Shown here: positions 32,086-40,844 of the stretch, one piece after another | How the letters are laid out: the number at the start of each line of letters is the position of its first letter | Numbering within the stretch: position 1 is the first letter of the stretch | Source of the DNA: Humidesulfovibrio sp. | Lineage (GTDB): Bacteria; Desulfobacterota; Desulfovibrionia; Desulfovibrionales; Desulfovibrionaceae | Length of the DNA: 51,545 bases | Assembly: GCF_030689645.1 (NCBI RefSeq) | Contig: NZ_JAUYFU010000034.1 | Location: forward strand, 1-51,545 | Direction: 5' to 3' | The notes under the pieces: model-generated | What the model saw: only the letters and a program-made list of their open reading frames with translations | Told to the model about the DNA's origin: nothing | Databases searched by the model: none | Position numbers and translations under genes: made by a program

Positions 32086-33180
32086 ATGGCGCACGTCACC
32101 TCCATTACGCTTTCCTCCGGCCAGAAGATTGGCCAAGGACAGCCCTGCTTCATTGTGGCCGAGGTGGGCAACAACCACCAGGGCGACATGGCGCAGGCCC
32201 GGCTCATGGTCCAAGAGGCCGCCAAGGCCGGGGTCCAGGCCGTGAAGTTTCAGAAACGGCACATGGAATCCCTGCTGACCCGCGCCGGGCGCGAGGCCCC
32301 GTACACCGGGGCCAACAGCTTCGGCCCCACCTACGGCGCGCATCGCATGGCGCTGGAGCTTTCCGCCGAGGAAATGGCCGAGCTCAAGACCCTGGCCGAA
32401 TCCCTGGGCCTGGTGTTCTTTGCTTCGGCCTGGGATGAAGTGAGCCTTGAGGAGATGCTGGCCCTGGACATGCAGGTCATCAAGATCTGCTCCGCCGACG
32501 TGGTCAACGTGCCTCTGGTGCGCAAGGTGGCCGACAGCGGCCTGCCGGTGATCCTCTCCACGGGAATGAGCAGCCTGGAGGAAGTGGACACCGCAGTGAA
32601 CATCATCCGCGCCCGCCACGACAATCTGGTGCTCCTGCATTGCAACAGCTCCTATCCCTGCGTGGAGGACCAGATCGGCCTGCCGGTGATGGATTCCCTG
32701 CGCGAGCGTTACAATCTTCCGGTGGGCTACTCCGGGCACGAGCGCGGCCTGGCCCCCAGCGTAGCCTCTGTGGCCCTGGGCGCCTGCGTTGTGGAACGCC
32801 ACTTCACCTTGGATAAGAGCCAGGTTGGGACCGACCACAAGGCGTCTCTTGAGCCTGCGGAGCTGGCCCTGCTGGTGCGCATGATCCGCGAGGTGGAAGC
32901 CTGCATGATCCTGAAGGGCAAGAAGGTCTTCCCGGAAGAGCAGGCCGCGGCCAAGAAGCTGCGCAAGTGCATGGTCTTCTCGCGCGATCTGCCCGCCGGG
33001 CACGTTTTGACCCCGGCGGACCTGACCACCCGGAGTCCCCTGGACGGCATCTCCCCGGTGCACTGGGATGAAGTGCTGGGCGCGGCGCTTGTGCGCAGCG
33101 TGAAGCATGAAGAGCCCCTGCAATGGGAATACCTGGCCCTGCCAGGAAGCCAGAACAGTGCTGCCTCGCTTTCCACCTAG
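32086..33180 (+). CDS. NeuB-family sialic-acid-type synthase
   Basis: This 364-aa enzyme of the N-acetylneuraminate synthase family condenses phosphoenolpyruvate with a hexosamine to form a nine-carbon acidic sugar. Conserved sequence includes FIVAEVGNNHQGDMAQARLM, VQAVKFQKR, SADVVNVPLVRKVA, VILSTGMSSLEEVD, LLHCNSSYPC and VGYSGHERGLAPSVASVALG. A C-terminal SAF-like domain starts at about residue 300 (RKCMVFSRDLPAGHVLTPAD). Neu5Ac, legionaminic or pseudaminic acid precursors are all possible. The other genes of such pathways are not next to it. It is followed by cheV, which hints at flagellin or surface glycosylation, but the gap allows separate transcription. Confidence 0.82.
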   Translation: MAHVTSITLSSGQKIGQGQPCFIVAEVGNNHQGDMAQARLMVQEAAKAGVQAVKFQKRHMESLLTRAGREAPYTGANSFGPTYGAHRMALELSAEEMAELKTLAESLGLVFFASAWDEVSLEEMLALDMQVIKICSADVVNVPLVRKVADSGLPVILSTGMSSLEEVDTAVNIIRARHDNLVLLHCNSSYPCVEDQIGLPVMDSLRERYNLPVGYSGHERGLAPSVASVALGACVVERHFTLDKSQVGTDHKASLEPAELALLVRMIREVEACMILKGKKVFPEEQAAAKKLRKCMVFSRDLPAGHVLTPADLTTRSPLDGISPVHWDEVLGAALVRSVKHEEPLQWEYLALPGSQNSAASLST

Positions 33181-33228
33181 CGAACCGGGCGGACGCTGCG
33201 GCAACGGCCACACCTGGGACGGTGAAGC

Positions 33229-34182
33229 ATGAATCAGACCAACATTCTGCTGGAAACCGGCACCAACGAGCTTGAGATCATCGAGCTCTTCATTACCGAG
33301 AGGGGCGCGGACGGAGCAAACGTCAACGCCTTTTTTGGCGTCAACGTGGCCAAGGTGCTGGAGATCATCGAAGCTCCAGAGTACCTGGAGCCCGCCACCT
33401 CGGCGGAGCATCCCAGCTATCTCGGCGTCATTCCCCTGCGCGACATGGTCCTGCCCGTGGTTGATCTTGCCGTGTGGCTGGGCGTGGATCGCGTTGAGAA
33501 TCATCACGAGCCCATCCTGGTGACGGAGTTCAACGGCGTGCGCACCGGCTTCCTTGTGTCCGGCGTGACCATGATCCACCGCGTGAGCTGGAGCGACGTG
33601 GAGCCGCCCAGCCGCTACCTTTCCGATCTGCCCGGCAACTGCATCACCGGCACCGTGCGCCTGGGCGAGCACTTTGCGCTTCTGCTCGACCTGGAGCGCG
33701 CCCTGGTGGAGCTGAACGCCCTGGACACCACCGAGCCCGAGCACGCGCCAGTTCCCGCCACCGATTCGCCCCTGCGCGTGCTGCTGGTGGACGACTCCAC
33801 TTCGGTGCGTTTTCTTTTGCGCCGCAACTTCGAGGGCGCCGGGTTCACCGTTGACGTGAAGAACAACGGCGAGGACGCCTGGAACCATCTGCTGGCCCTG
33901 AAGGCCGAGGCTGCCAAAACCAACACCCCCCTGACGCAGCTTCTGGACGCCGTTGTCTCCGATGTGGAGATGCCGCGCATGGACGGCTACACTCTGACCA
34001 AGAACATCAAGACCGACAAAGATTTGAGCGCGCTGCCTGTGATCCTCTTCTCCTCGCTCATCTCCCAGGGACTGCTGCACAAGGGCCAGAGCGTTGGGGC
34101 CGACGCCCAGATAACCAAGCCGGAATTCGGCGGCCTCACCAACCAGGTGCGCGAAATGATTCTGGAGCGCCGGGCGCGATAG
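33229..34182 (+). CDS. cheV: CheV-type chemotaxis coupling protein
   Basis: This 317-aa cytoplasmic protein joins an N-terminal CheW domain (about 15-165) to a C-terminal CheY-like receiver. The CheW part shows NAFFGVNVAKVLEIIE and YLGVIPLRDMVLPVVDLAVW. The receiver starts LRVLLVDDSTSVRFLL (acidic pair Asp188-Asp189) and has the phospho-accepting Asp245 in VVSDVEMPRMDGY. The conserved Thr/Ser region reads VILFSSL and the lysine lies in AQITKPE. CheV couples receptors to CheA and aids adaptation. The gene starts 48 nt after neuB. Confidence 0.92.
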   Translation: MNQTNILLETGTNELEIIELFITERGADGANVNAFFGVNVAKVLEIIEAPEYLEPATSAEHPSYLGVIPLRDMVLPVVDLAVWLGVDRVENHHEPILVTEFNGVRTGFLVSGVTMIHRVSWSDVEPPSRYLSDLPGNCITGTVRLGEHFALLLDLERALVELNALDTTEPEHAPVPATDSPLRVLLVDDSTSVRFLLRRNFEGAGFTVDVKNNGEDAWNHLLALKAEAAKTNTPLTQLLDAVVSDVEMPRMDGYTLTKNIKTDKDLSALPVILFSSLISQGLLHKGQSVGADAQITKPEFGGLTNQVREMILERRAR

Positions 34183-34277
34183 TTTTTAAAGCCCTTGGGA
34201 GGGGCTTGACCTCCTGCGCGATTTGGGCGTAAGCAACAAAACAGTCAATAACCCCGCAACCTGCGAGCCCATACGAA

Positions 34278-34385
34278 ATGAACCGAATCGCCGCCGCATC
34301 CGCCCTGGCCCTAGCCGCCCTGGCCTCCTGCGCCGACGTTCGCGTCGTCGTAGTAGTAGGCGTAGTAGGCGACAGCGCGTCGTAG
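34278..34385 (+). CDS. ilvBN leader peptide (35 aa, valine-rich)
   Basis: This short frame starts at ATG 34278 and stops with TAG at 34383-34385. It encodes an Ala/Leu-rich first half, then [10 protein letters not shown]: eight valines in ten codons (residues 21-30). A strong terminator hairpin follows about 30 nt later and ilvB begins 145 nt after the stop. The E. coli ilvB leader also has a Val run and works by ribosome-mediated attenuation. Here the same role is inferred from composition and position. I could not define a clear antiterminator pairing by eye. Confidence 0.8.
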   Translation: MNRIAAASALALAALASCADVRVVVVVGVVGDSAS

Positions 34386-34413
34386 CGGGCAGGATTCTTC
34401 TTACAGGAAACCC

Positions 34414-34447
34414 AAACCCCCGCCGGCGCGAGTCGGCGGGGGTTTTT
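34414..34447 (+). terminator. ilvBN attenuator terminator
   Basis: A 12-bp stem if the A/T pairs are counted (34414-34425 with 34434-34445; GC core of 9 bp, 8-nt loop) is followed by a run of T to 34447. It lies between the valine-rich leader peptide and ilvB and would stop transcription when valyl-tRNA is plentiful. Confidence 0.85.
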
Positions 34448-34530
34448 CGTTCTCCCGGTCCACACGGGCCGCCCCAAGGGGAGAACCAAGCCAGCCGACC
34501 GCGCTCAGGGGCACCTTCAGGAGGTGTCTC

Positions 34531-36300
34531 ATGCAGACCAAACCACAGGCGAAACCGATCACCATGTCGGGCGCGGAACTCACCATCCGCCTGCTTGAGC
34601 GGCAGGGCATCGACATCATCCCCGGCATCCCGGGCGGGGCCAACCTGCCCCTGTACGACGCGCTTTCCAAAAGCACGATCATCCGCCACGTGCTGGCCCG
34701 CCACGAGCAGGGCGCAGGTTTCATGGCCCAGGGCATGGCTCGCACCACGGGCAGTCCGGCAGTATTTTTCGCCACTTCCGGTCCGGGCGCCACCAACACC
34801 CTCACGGCCATCGCCGACGCCAAGCTCGATTCCGTGCCCATAATCTGCATCACCGGGCAGGTGCCCAGCAGCATGATCGGCACCGACGCCTTCCAGGAGG
34901 TGGACATCTACGGCATGTCCATCCCGGTGACCAAACACAATTTCCTGGTGCGCAGCGTGGAAGATCTGCTGCGCGTCATTCCGGAGGCCTTCCGCATCGC
35001 GTCCTCTGGTCGGCCCGGCCCGGTGCTGGTGGACATTCCCAAGGATGTGCAGACCGCGCGCATCGAGATCACCGAGCTCCCGGAGCCTGGCGGCCCGGAC
35101 CCGGTAGAGGCCCCGGACCAGGAGTCCCTTGGCCTGGCCGCGCGAATGCTGGCCGAGAGCCGTCGGCCCATATTGATGCTGGGCGGCGGAGTGGCGGCAT
35201 CGGGAGCGGCAAACGTGGCCCGCGCCTTTGCTGAGGCCGCCAGCCTGCCTGTGACCATGTCGCTGCTCGGCCTTGGCATATTGCCCGATGCCCACCCCCT
35301 GAATCTGGGCATGCTGGGCATGCACGGCACGCGGGCGGCCAATATCCTGATGCACGAGTGCGATCTGCTCATGGTTGCGGGCGCGCGACTGGACGACCGC
35401 GCCACGGGCCGCCTGGAGCAGTTCTGCCCGGGCGCCAAGCTGCTGCACCTGGACATCGACCAGAGCGAGCTGGACAAGCTCAAGGCCACGCATCTGGCCA
35501 TCCGGGCGGATGTGGGCGCGGCGCTTGCGGCTCTCATGCCCTTGGTTGGCGTGCAGAAGAGCTGTGCAGACAGGGCGGGTTGGCTTGAGCGCGTGGCCTT
35601 TTGCAAGGTCGAGAATCCGCAGGAGCTGCCCGGCGCAGGAAATCCGCTGACGCCCTATGGGCTGGTGCGCTGCACTGGCGAGATTCTGGGCGACGGGGCC
35701 ATTGTCGCCACGGACGTGGGCCAGCATCAGATGCGCGCGGCCCAGGCGTACCCGGACCTGAAGCCCCGGGCCTGGCTGACCTCCGGCGGGCTGGGCACCA
35801 TGGGCTTCGGCCTGCCCACGGCCATCGGCGCGGCCCTGGCCAATCCGGGCAGGCGCGTGGTCTGCTTCACAGGCGACGGCTCCCTGCAGATGAACATTCA
35901 GGAACTGGCCACGGCGGCGGAAACCGGGGCCAATGTCACCATCGTGCTGGCGGACAACGGAGGCCTGGGACTGGTGCAGCAGCAGCAGGACCTGTTTTAC
36001 GGGCGGCGCATCTTTGCCTCAACCTATCGGAACCACATAGACTTCATCAAGATTGCCGAGGGATTCGGCGTTCGCGCCGTGGAACTCTCCGAGAGCCGCG
36101 ACCCGATGGCCGCCCTTGAGCGCGCCCTGAAGTGCGAGGGGCCGTGCCTGGTGCGCGTGCCTGTGCAGGCGGCGGAAAACGTGTATCCCATGGTGCCCCC
36201 GGGCGGCGCCAACACCGACATGATCTGCCAGGACGCCCCGGCGGCCTGCGAAGCCAGCAAAGGCGGCAATGCCAAAGATGGAGGACGGACACATGCCTAA
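34531..36300 (+). CDS. ilvB: Acetolactate synthase large subunit
   Basis: This 589-aa thiamine-diphosphate and FAD enzyme makes 2-acetolactate or 2-aceto-2-hydroxybutyrate, the first common step to valine, leucine and isoleucine. The catalytic glutamate region is [19 protein letters not shown], and [18 protein letters not shown] follows. The ThDP/Mg2+ motif is [20 protein letters not shown], continuing to [26 protein letters not shown] precedes the ATG. The stop overlaps the start of ilvN by 8 nt. Expression is probably set by the attenuator upstream. Confidence 0.95.
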   Translation: MQTKPQAKPITMSGAELTIRLLERQGIDIIPGIPGGANLPLYDALSKSTIIRHVLARHEQGAGFMAQGMARTTGSPAVFFATSGPGATNTLTAIADAKLDSVPIICITGQVPSSMIGTDAFQEVDIYGMSIPVTKHNFLVRSVEDLLRVIPEAFRIASSGRPGPVLVDIPKDVQTARIEITELPEPGGPDPVEAPDQESLGLAARMLAESRRPILMLGGGVAASGAANVARAFAEAASLPVTMSLLGLGILPDAHPLNLGMLGMHGTRAANILMHECDLLMVAGARLDDRATGRLEQFCPGAKLLHLDIDQSELDKLKATHLAIRADVGAALAALMPLVGVQKSCADRAGWLERVAFCKVENPQELPGAGNPLTPYGLVRCTGEILGDGAIVATDVGQHQMRAAQAYPDLKPRAWLTSGGLGTMGFGLPTAIGAALANPGRRVVCFTGDGSLQMNIQELATAAETGANVTIVLADNGGLGLVQQQQDLFYGRRIFASTYRNHIDFIKIAEGFGVRAVELSESRDPMAALERALKCEGPCLVRVPVQAAENVYPMVPPGGANTDMICQDAPAACEASKGGNAKDGGRTHA

Positions 36301-36622
36301 GAATGAACAGAACCTCATGGCCCTGCGGCTCACCGTGAACAACCACCCTGGCGTCATGACCCACGTGTGCGGGCTGTTTGCGCGCCGGGCCTTCAACGTC
36401 GAGGGCATTCTGTGTACTCCACAGGAGGACGGCACCACCAGCCGCATCTGGCTGGTGGTCAAGCGCGACGAGCGGCTGGAGCAGATGATCCGCCAGGTGC
36501 GCAAGCTGTACGATGTGCTTGAGGTGCTGGCCTTCGAGGCCGATGCCACGGCCCTTGCGCGCATGGACGCCTGCATGGAGGGCTGGGAGGCCGCCGGTCC
36601 GTGCGCGGAGTCAGCGGCGTAG
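36293..36622 (+). CDS. ilvN: Acetolactate synthase small (regulatory) subunit
   Basis: This 109-aa regulatory subunit has a single ACT domain: [20 protein letters not shown] and [17 protein letters not shown]. It binds valine for feedback inhibition and raises IlvB activity. GGAGG inside the ilvB end precedes the ATG at 36293. It lacks the long C-terminal domain of IlvH-type subunits, matching the short IlvN type of E. coli ALS I. Confidence 0.9.
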   Translation: MPKNEQNLMALRLTVNNHPGVMTHVCGLFARRAFNVEGILCTPQEDGTTSRIWLVVKRDERLEQMIRQVRKLYDVLEVLAFEADATALARMDACMEGWEAAGPCAESAA

Positions 36623-36733
36623 GGCGTTCACAGGCGCATGGGCGGCTGTGGCTGATGGCAGGGCTGGCTTGGCTTTGGCGGCGGGTCTGGCGTTGAGCCG
36701 GACGGGGATTCGCTCCTCGTCTGGCTCGGTCAG

Positions 36734-37174
36734 CTAGTAGCGCGGCAGCGCCGGCTGTCCTGCCTGATTGGGCTGGCCCAGGCGGCCCAGTGTGGCGCCC
36801 AGCTGCATGTGCACGGGCATGGTGAAGTCCTTGGCCCCGATGTTGGTGGCAGTCTTGCGGCGTGAGAGCACGGTGACGCTGGTGCCGGTTCCGGAAGGCG
36901 CAAGGTATACGCCCACGTTCTCGCCGTTGCTCATGGCGTTGACCCCGCGCTCGGCCAGGAGGTACTTGCCGCCAGCGTCGACCTCCACCACGTGCAGCCC
37001 GATTTGCGGCAGGCTTCGGATAGCCGCTTCAAGCACGGCTTCGGGTTTCTGGGGGTAGAGCATGGTCATGCCGCCTGAAGGGGGAGCGCCATCGGCTCCG
37101 GGCCGCAGTCCCTGGGCGCTGGCGCAGGCGGCCAGCAGAAGCAGCAGTGCGAGGGCGGTGAGGCGTCGCGGCAT
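36734..37174 (-). CDS. Putative lipoprotein
   Basis: This 146-aa protein has a lipoprotein signal: a basic start, ALALLLLLAACASAQ with the lipobox LAAC and the modified Cys at about residue 18. The rest is an envelope domain with PEAVLEAAIRSLPQIGLHVV and VGVYLAPSGTGTSVTVLSRR, which recalls small BamC/NlpB-like folds, but I cannot name the family. GGAGG precedes the ATG at 37174; longer readings upstream are in the wrong frame of the riboflavin synthase gene. It is the last gene of the long housekeeping operon. Confidence 0.72.
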   Translation of the reverse strand: MPRRLTALALLLLLAACASAQGLRPGADGAPPSGGMTMLYPQKPEAVLEAAIRSLPQIGLHVVEVDAGGKYLLAERGVNAMSNGENVGVYLAPSGTGTSVTVLSRRKTATNIGAKDFTMPVHMQLGATLGRLGQPNQAGQPALPRY

Positions 37175-37197
37175 GCGGTCCTCCAGGCTGTTGTTGT

Positions 37198-37860
37198 CTA
37201 GAACCCGTGATCTTTGAGGAAATCCATGCTGAGCTTGGAGGAGGGTTTGCCCACGCCATTGCCCGAACCCATCCATGCGCCAAGCATGTTGCGCACGTAT
37301 TTGCCGATGAGGTCCGTCTCCATGTTCACGCTTGTGCCAGGTGTCCAGCCGGAAATGGTGGTGTCGCGCTGGGTGCTGGGGATGATGTTCACCGAGAGGA
37401 AGTCCGGGCCGCAGTCGTTTACGGTCAGGCTGATGCCGTCGAGGGTCACCGAGCCTTTCTGGATGACGAACGCGCCGTGCTCCGCCGGAAAGTTCAGGGT
37501 GTACACGCGGCTTTCGCCCGCGGGCTTCACCTCGGCAACGGTGGCCAGGCAGTCCACGTGGCCGCTCACCAAGTGGCCTCCCAGGCGGTCGCCCAGGGCC
37601 AGGGCGCGCTCCAGGTTGACCACGCTGCCGCTTTTGAGTCCGCCCAGGTTGGTGTGGCGCAGGGTCTCTGCGCTGGCGTAGGCCGTGTACCAGCCGTCTC
37701 CTGCGGTCTCCACAGTCAGGCAGGTTCCGTTGACGGCGATGGATTCGCCGAGCACGATATTCTTCAAGTCGAACAGGGCGCGTATGCGCAGGCGCGTCTC
37801 CGCGCCGCGGGCCTCTACGGCTTCCACGCGGCCCATGCCCTGCACCAATCCAGTGAACAT
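37198..37860 (-). CDS. ribE: Riboflavin synthase alpha chain
   Basis: This 220-aa enzyme converts two 6,7-dimethyl-8-ribityllumazines into riboflavin. Two lumazine-binding barrels are seen: the first with MFTGLVQGMGRVEAVEARG and IAVNGTCLTV, the second with GGHLVSGHVDCLATVAEVKP and LDGISLTVNDC. The C-terminal helix is ETDLIGKYVRNML. AGGAGGGG precedes the ATG. It follows ribD by 12 nt. The lyase/cyclohydrolase genes of the pathway are not in the window. Confidence 0.95.
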   Translation of the reverse strand: MFTGLVQGMGRVEAVEARGAETRLRIRALFDLKNIVLGESIAVNGTCLTVETAGDGWYTAYASAETLRHTNLGGLKSGSVVNLERALALGDRLGGHLVSGHVDCLATVAEVKPAGESRVYTLNFPAEHGAFVIQKGSVTLDGISLTVNDCGPDFLSVNIIPSTQRDTTISGWTPGTSVNMETDLIGKYVRNMLGAWMGSGNGVGKPSSKLSMDFLKDHGF

Positions 37861-37872
37861 CAGCTTCCCCTC

Positions 37873-39042
37873 CTATTTGCGACGGGGCTTGTAGGTAAGT
37901 TTCAGGTCTTCCCCGCAGGAGACCGTGTGCGCCAAGCGGAAGGGCAGGGCCTGCTCCATGGTCTGCACCGCCTCGCCCGCGAACAGGCTCTTGCCTTCGG
38001 CGTCGCCCAGCACGCGCGGGGCCAGGTAAAGCACGAACTCGTCCACCAGCCCTTGCCTGCACAGGCTCAAGGCCAGGTGGCCGCCGCCTTCGCACAGGGT
38101 GATGTGGGCCGAAAGCTCTTGGCGCAGGCGCTCAAAGGCCGGGGCGAAGTTCAGCCCGTGGCCTGTGGAGCCGGAAAGCTCGGGAAGCCCCCAGATGTGC
38201 GTGCCGCGTTCACGCAGTTCATCGGCAAGGGGCGTCTTGGCCGAGTATTCGCTGGTCCAGAACACGGCCTGTTGTGGTCTCTGTCGTAAAATTGTGTAGT
38301 TAGAATAGGCCTTTGGCAGCTTGCTGGTGACGATGACCGCCAGGGGCTGGCAGACGCCTTGGGGCAGGCCGGGCGTCTCAGTCTCCAGGCGGCAGGTGAG
38401 CTGCGGGTTGTCGCCGTAGAAGGTGTTGCCGCCCACGATGACGGCCTGCACCTGGGAGCGCAGCCGGTGCACGTCCTGCTGCGACTGCGGCCCGCTGACG
38501 GACTGGGGCCTGCCGCCGCGCGCGGCGATCTTCCCGTCGATGGTGCTGGCCATCTTGAGAATGTTGTATGTGCGGCTGGTGGTCTTCCAGGTGATGAACT
38601 CGTCGATGAGGTCGCGGCAGAGCGCTTCCTCAACGCCCACCGTGACGTCCACTCCGGCGGCGCGCAGGGCTTCCACTCCGCCTCCGGTCACATCCTGGTT
38701 GGGGTCGCCGCAGCCGATCACAACGCGCTTCACCCCGGCCTTCAACACGGCCTGGGTGCAGGGCGGGGTCTTCCCCTGATGGTTGCAGGGCTCCAGGGTC
38801 ACGAAAAGCGTGCAGGCGGCGGCGTCGATGCCCTTGGACGCCGCATCGGCCAGGCATTCGACTTCCGCGTGGGGGCCGCCGTGGGTCTTGTGCCAGCCCT
38901 CGGCCACCACGGCGCCGTCCTTGACCAGCACCGCGCCCACGCAGGGGTTGGGGGCCGTTGCTCCGCGCCCGCGCAGGGCCAGTTCAGCCGCGCGGCGCAT
39001 GAACAAATCAAGTGGACTTGTAGTCTCCAGGCATGTGGGCAT
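37873..39042 (-). CDS. ribD: Riboflavin biosynthesis deaminase/reductase RibD
   Basis: This is a 389-aa bifunctional enzyme. The N-terminal deaminase (about 10-150) has the zinc motifs [13 protein letters not shown] and [19 protein letters not shown]. The C-terminal reductase has [18 protein letters not shown], and [20 protein letters not shown] near the end. It performs steps two and three of riboflavin synthesis. I chose the ATG at 39042 since the next residues lead into [20 protein letters not shown], the usual RibD start. This overlaps the end of the dCMP deaminase gene by 35 nt. Confidence 0.92.
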   Translation of the reverse strand: MPTCLETTSPLDLFMRRAAELALRGRGATAPNPCVGAVLVKDGAVVAEGWHKTHGGPHAEVECLADAASKGIDAAACTLFVTLEPCNHQGKTPPCTQAVLKAGVKRVVIGCGDPNQDVTGGGVEALRAAGVDVTVGVEEALCRDLIDEFITWKTTSRTYNILKMASTIDGKIAARGGRPQSVSGPQSQQDVHRLRSQVQAVIVGGNTFYGDNPQLTCRLETETPGLPQGVCQPLAVIVTSKLPKAYSNYTILRQRPQQAVFWTSEYSAKTPLADELRERGTHIWGLPELSGSTGHGLNFAPAFERLRQELSAHITLCEGGGHLALSLCRQGLVDEFVLYLAPRVLGDAEGKSLFAGEAVQTMEQALPFRLAHTVSCGEDLKLTYKPRRK

Positions 39043-39472
39043 GTTCCACCCCCGCTTCCTTAAGCATGGCGTTGGCCAAGTCGTCGGGATACGACTCGGC
39101 GAAATAGATGGCCTTGACCTGGCAGTTGATGAGCATCTTGGTGCAGATGAGGCAGGGCTCGGTGGTGCAGTAGATCTCTGCACCGGCGAGGGAGAGCCCG
39201 TGCAGCGCGCACTGGATGATGACGTTCTGCTCCGCGTGCAGGCCCCGGCAAAGCTCGTGGCGCTGGCCCGAGGGGATGCCCAGGCGCTCGCGGATGCAGC
39301 CCACCTCGCGGCAGTGGGGCACGTTTGTGGGGGTGCCGTTGTAGCCTGTGGCGATCATGCGTTTGTCGCGCACGGCCACGGCGCCAACCATGCGGCGCAG
39401 GCAGGTGGAGCGTTCCGCCACAAGGTGGGCGATGCGCATGAAATAAATGGGCCAGGGGACGCGTTCGCTCAT
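39008..39472 (-). CDS. dCMP deaminase-type cytidine deaminase
   Basis: This 154-aa zinc-dependent deaminase of the ComEB/dCMP deaminase type makes dUMP for thymidylate synthesis. The motifs [10 protein letters not shown] (His-Ala-Glu) and [14 protein letters not shown] (Pro-Cys-x2-Cys) form the zinc site, and [16 protein letters not shown] is the nucleotide loop. GGGAGG precedes the ATG at 39472. Its 3' end overlaps ribD. Location just after glyA (one-carbon supply) fits thymidylate metabolism. Confidence 0.88.
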   Translation of the reverse strand: MSERVPWPIYFMRIAHLVAERSTCLRRMVGAVAVRDKRMIATGYNGTPTNVPHCREVGCIRERLGIPSGQRHELCRGLHAEQNVIIQCALHGLSLAGAEIYCTTEPCLICTKMLINCQVKAIYFAESYPDDLANAMLKEAGVEHAHMPGDYKST

Positions 39473-39498
39473 GTGGGCCTCCCGAAGCCTAGGGATAC

Positions 39499-39538
39499 GC
39501 CGCCCGGACCTCGGCTTCAAGCTTGAGATCCGGGCGGC
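39499..39538 (-). terminator. Hairpin between glyA and deaminase genes
   Basis: A 10-bp perfect GC-rich stem (39499-39508 with 39529-39538) has a 20-nt loop that itself can fold (AAGCTT). It follows the glyA stop but lacks a T tract on the minus strand. It is more likely an RNA-stability or partial-termination element than a full terminator. Confidence 0.5.
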
Positions 39539-39550
39539 CTTAAGGGCGTT

Positions 39551-40789
39551 TTACCAGGCGTAGAGCGGGAACTCGCGGGCGAAGTCCTCCACCTCGAGGC
39601 GGATTTCCTCCAGCACGGAGTCGTTGTCCATGTTCTCCAGCGCGGCGGTGATGGCCTCGGCCACGGCCAGCATGTCTTCTTCGACCATGCCGCGTGTGGT
39701 GAGGGCCGGCGTGCCGATACGGATGCCCGAGGTGATGGTGGGCGGCGTGGTGTCGAACGGAATGCCGTTCTTGTTCACGGTGATGCCAGCCTTCTCCAGC
39801 GCGGCCTGGGCGTCCTTTCCGGTGATCTTCTTGCTGCGCAGGTCCACCAGCATGAGGTGGTTGTCCGTGCCGCCGGAGACCAGGTCGAATCCGGCGTCTT
39901 TCAGGAACCCGGCCAGGGCGCCGGCGTTCTGGACGACCTGCTCCTGGTACTGCTTGAATCCTGGCTGCAGCGCTTCGCCGAAGGCCACGGCCTTGGCGGC
40001 GATGATGTGCATCAGCGGTCCGCCCTGGATGCCGGGGAAGATGTTGGAATTGAGCGACTTGCCCATTTCCTCGCCAGCCAGGATCATGCCGCCGCGGGGG
40101 CCGCGCATGGTCTTGTGCGTGGTGGTGGTGGTGTAGTGCGCGTGTTCGATGCAGGAGGGGTGCAGCTCTGCGGCGATGAGGCCCGCGATGTGGGCCATGT
40201 CGACCATGAGCACCGCGCCCACTTCATCGGCGATTTTGCGGAAGCGCGCAAAGTCGATGATGCGGGGGTAGGCGCTGGCGCCGGCCACGATCATCTTGGG
40301 CTTGCACTCCTTGGCGGTCTTTTCCAGAGCCTCGTAGTCGATGGTCTGGGTGTCCTGGGACACGCCGTAGGAGACGATATTGTAGAGCTTGCCGGAGAAG
40401 TTCACCGGGCTGCCGTGGGTCAGGTGTCCGCCGTGGGCCAGGTTCATGCCCAGCACGGTGTCGCCGGGCTTGCAGGCGGCGAAGTACACGGCCATGTTGG
40501 CCTGGGAGCCGGAGTGCGGCTGCACGTTGGCGTAGCCCGCTCCGAAGATCTGCTTGGCGCGCTCGATGGCGAGCTCTTCAGCCTGGTCCACGAATTCGCA
40601 GCCGCCGTAATAACGCTTGCCGGGGTAGCCTTCGGCGTACTTGTTGGTCATCACGCTGCCTGCGGCCTGGCGCACGGCGGTGGAGACGAAGTTCTCCGAG
40701 GCGATGAGCTCAAGCCCGCCCACCTGGCGGTCAATTTCTCCGGCGATGGCGGCGGCGATTTCCGGGTCTTGGATGAAGAGTTCTTCCAT
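39551..40789 (-). CDS. glyA: Serine hydroxymethyltransferase
   Basis: This 412-aa pyridoxal-phosphate enzyme converts serine and tetrahydrofolate to glycine and methylene-tetrahydrofolate. Signature sequence includes [40 protein letters not shown], the PLP-lysine region [17 protein letters not shown], and [15 protein letters not shown]. Length is standard. It is within the fatty-acid/riboflavin operon, 55 nt after fabF. Confidence 0.97.
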   Translation of the reverse strand: MEELFIQDPEIAAAIAGEIDRQVGGLELIASENFVSTAVRQAAGSVMTNKYAEGYPGKRYYGGCEFVDQAEELAIERAKQIFGAGYANVQPHSGSQANMAVYFAACKPGDTVLGMNLAHGGHLTHGSPVNFSGKLYNIVSYGVSQDTQTIDYEALEKTAKECKPKMIVAGASAYPRIIDFARFRKIADEVGAVLMVDMAHIAGLIAAELHPSCIEHAHYTTTTTHKTMRGPRGGMILAGEEMGKSLNSNIFPGIQGGPLMHIIAAKAVAFGEALQPGFKQYQEQVVQNAGALAGFLKDAGFDLVSGGTDNHLMLVDLRSKKITGKDAQAALEKAGITVNKNGIPFDTTPPTITSGIRIGTPALTTRGMVEEDMLAVAEAITAALENMDNDSVLEEIRLEVEDFAREFPLYAW

Positions 40790-40844
40790 GGTGCGTCCTC
40801 GTGTGGCTGATTATGCCTGATGGTTGCGTTGGCGTGAAAGTCCG

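Noticed and set aside
32029-34080. 683-codon minus-strand frame opposite neuB and cheV
   Set aside because: It is antisense to two clear genes and is His/Gln/Gly-rich, as expected for a GC-rich shadow frame.
34189-34207. Hairpin AAGCCC/GGGCTT after cheV as a terminator
   Set aside because: The stem is only 6 bp, no T run follows, and it overlaps the likely -35 box (TTGACC) of the ilv leader.
36734-38095. 453-codon minus-strand frame
   Set aside because: Its first two thirds lie out of frame over riboflavin synthase and ribD and are Arg/Pro-rich. Only the last 146 codons, with a lipoprotein signal and ribosome site, look real.
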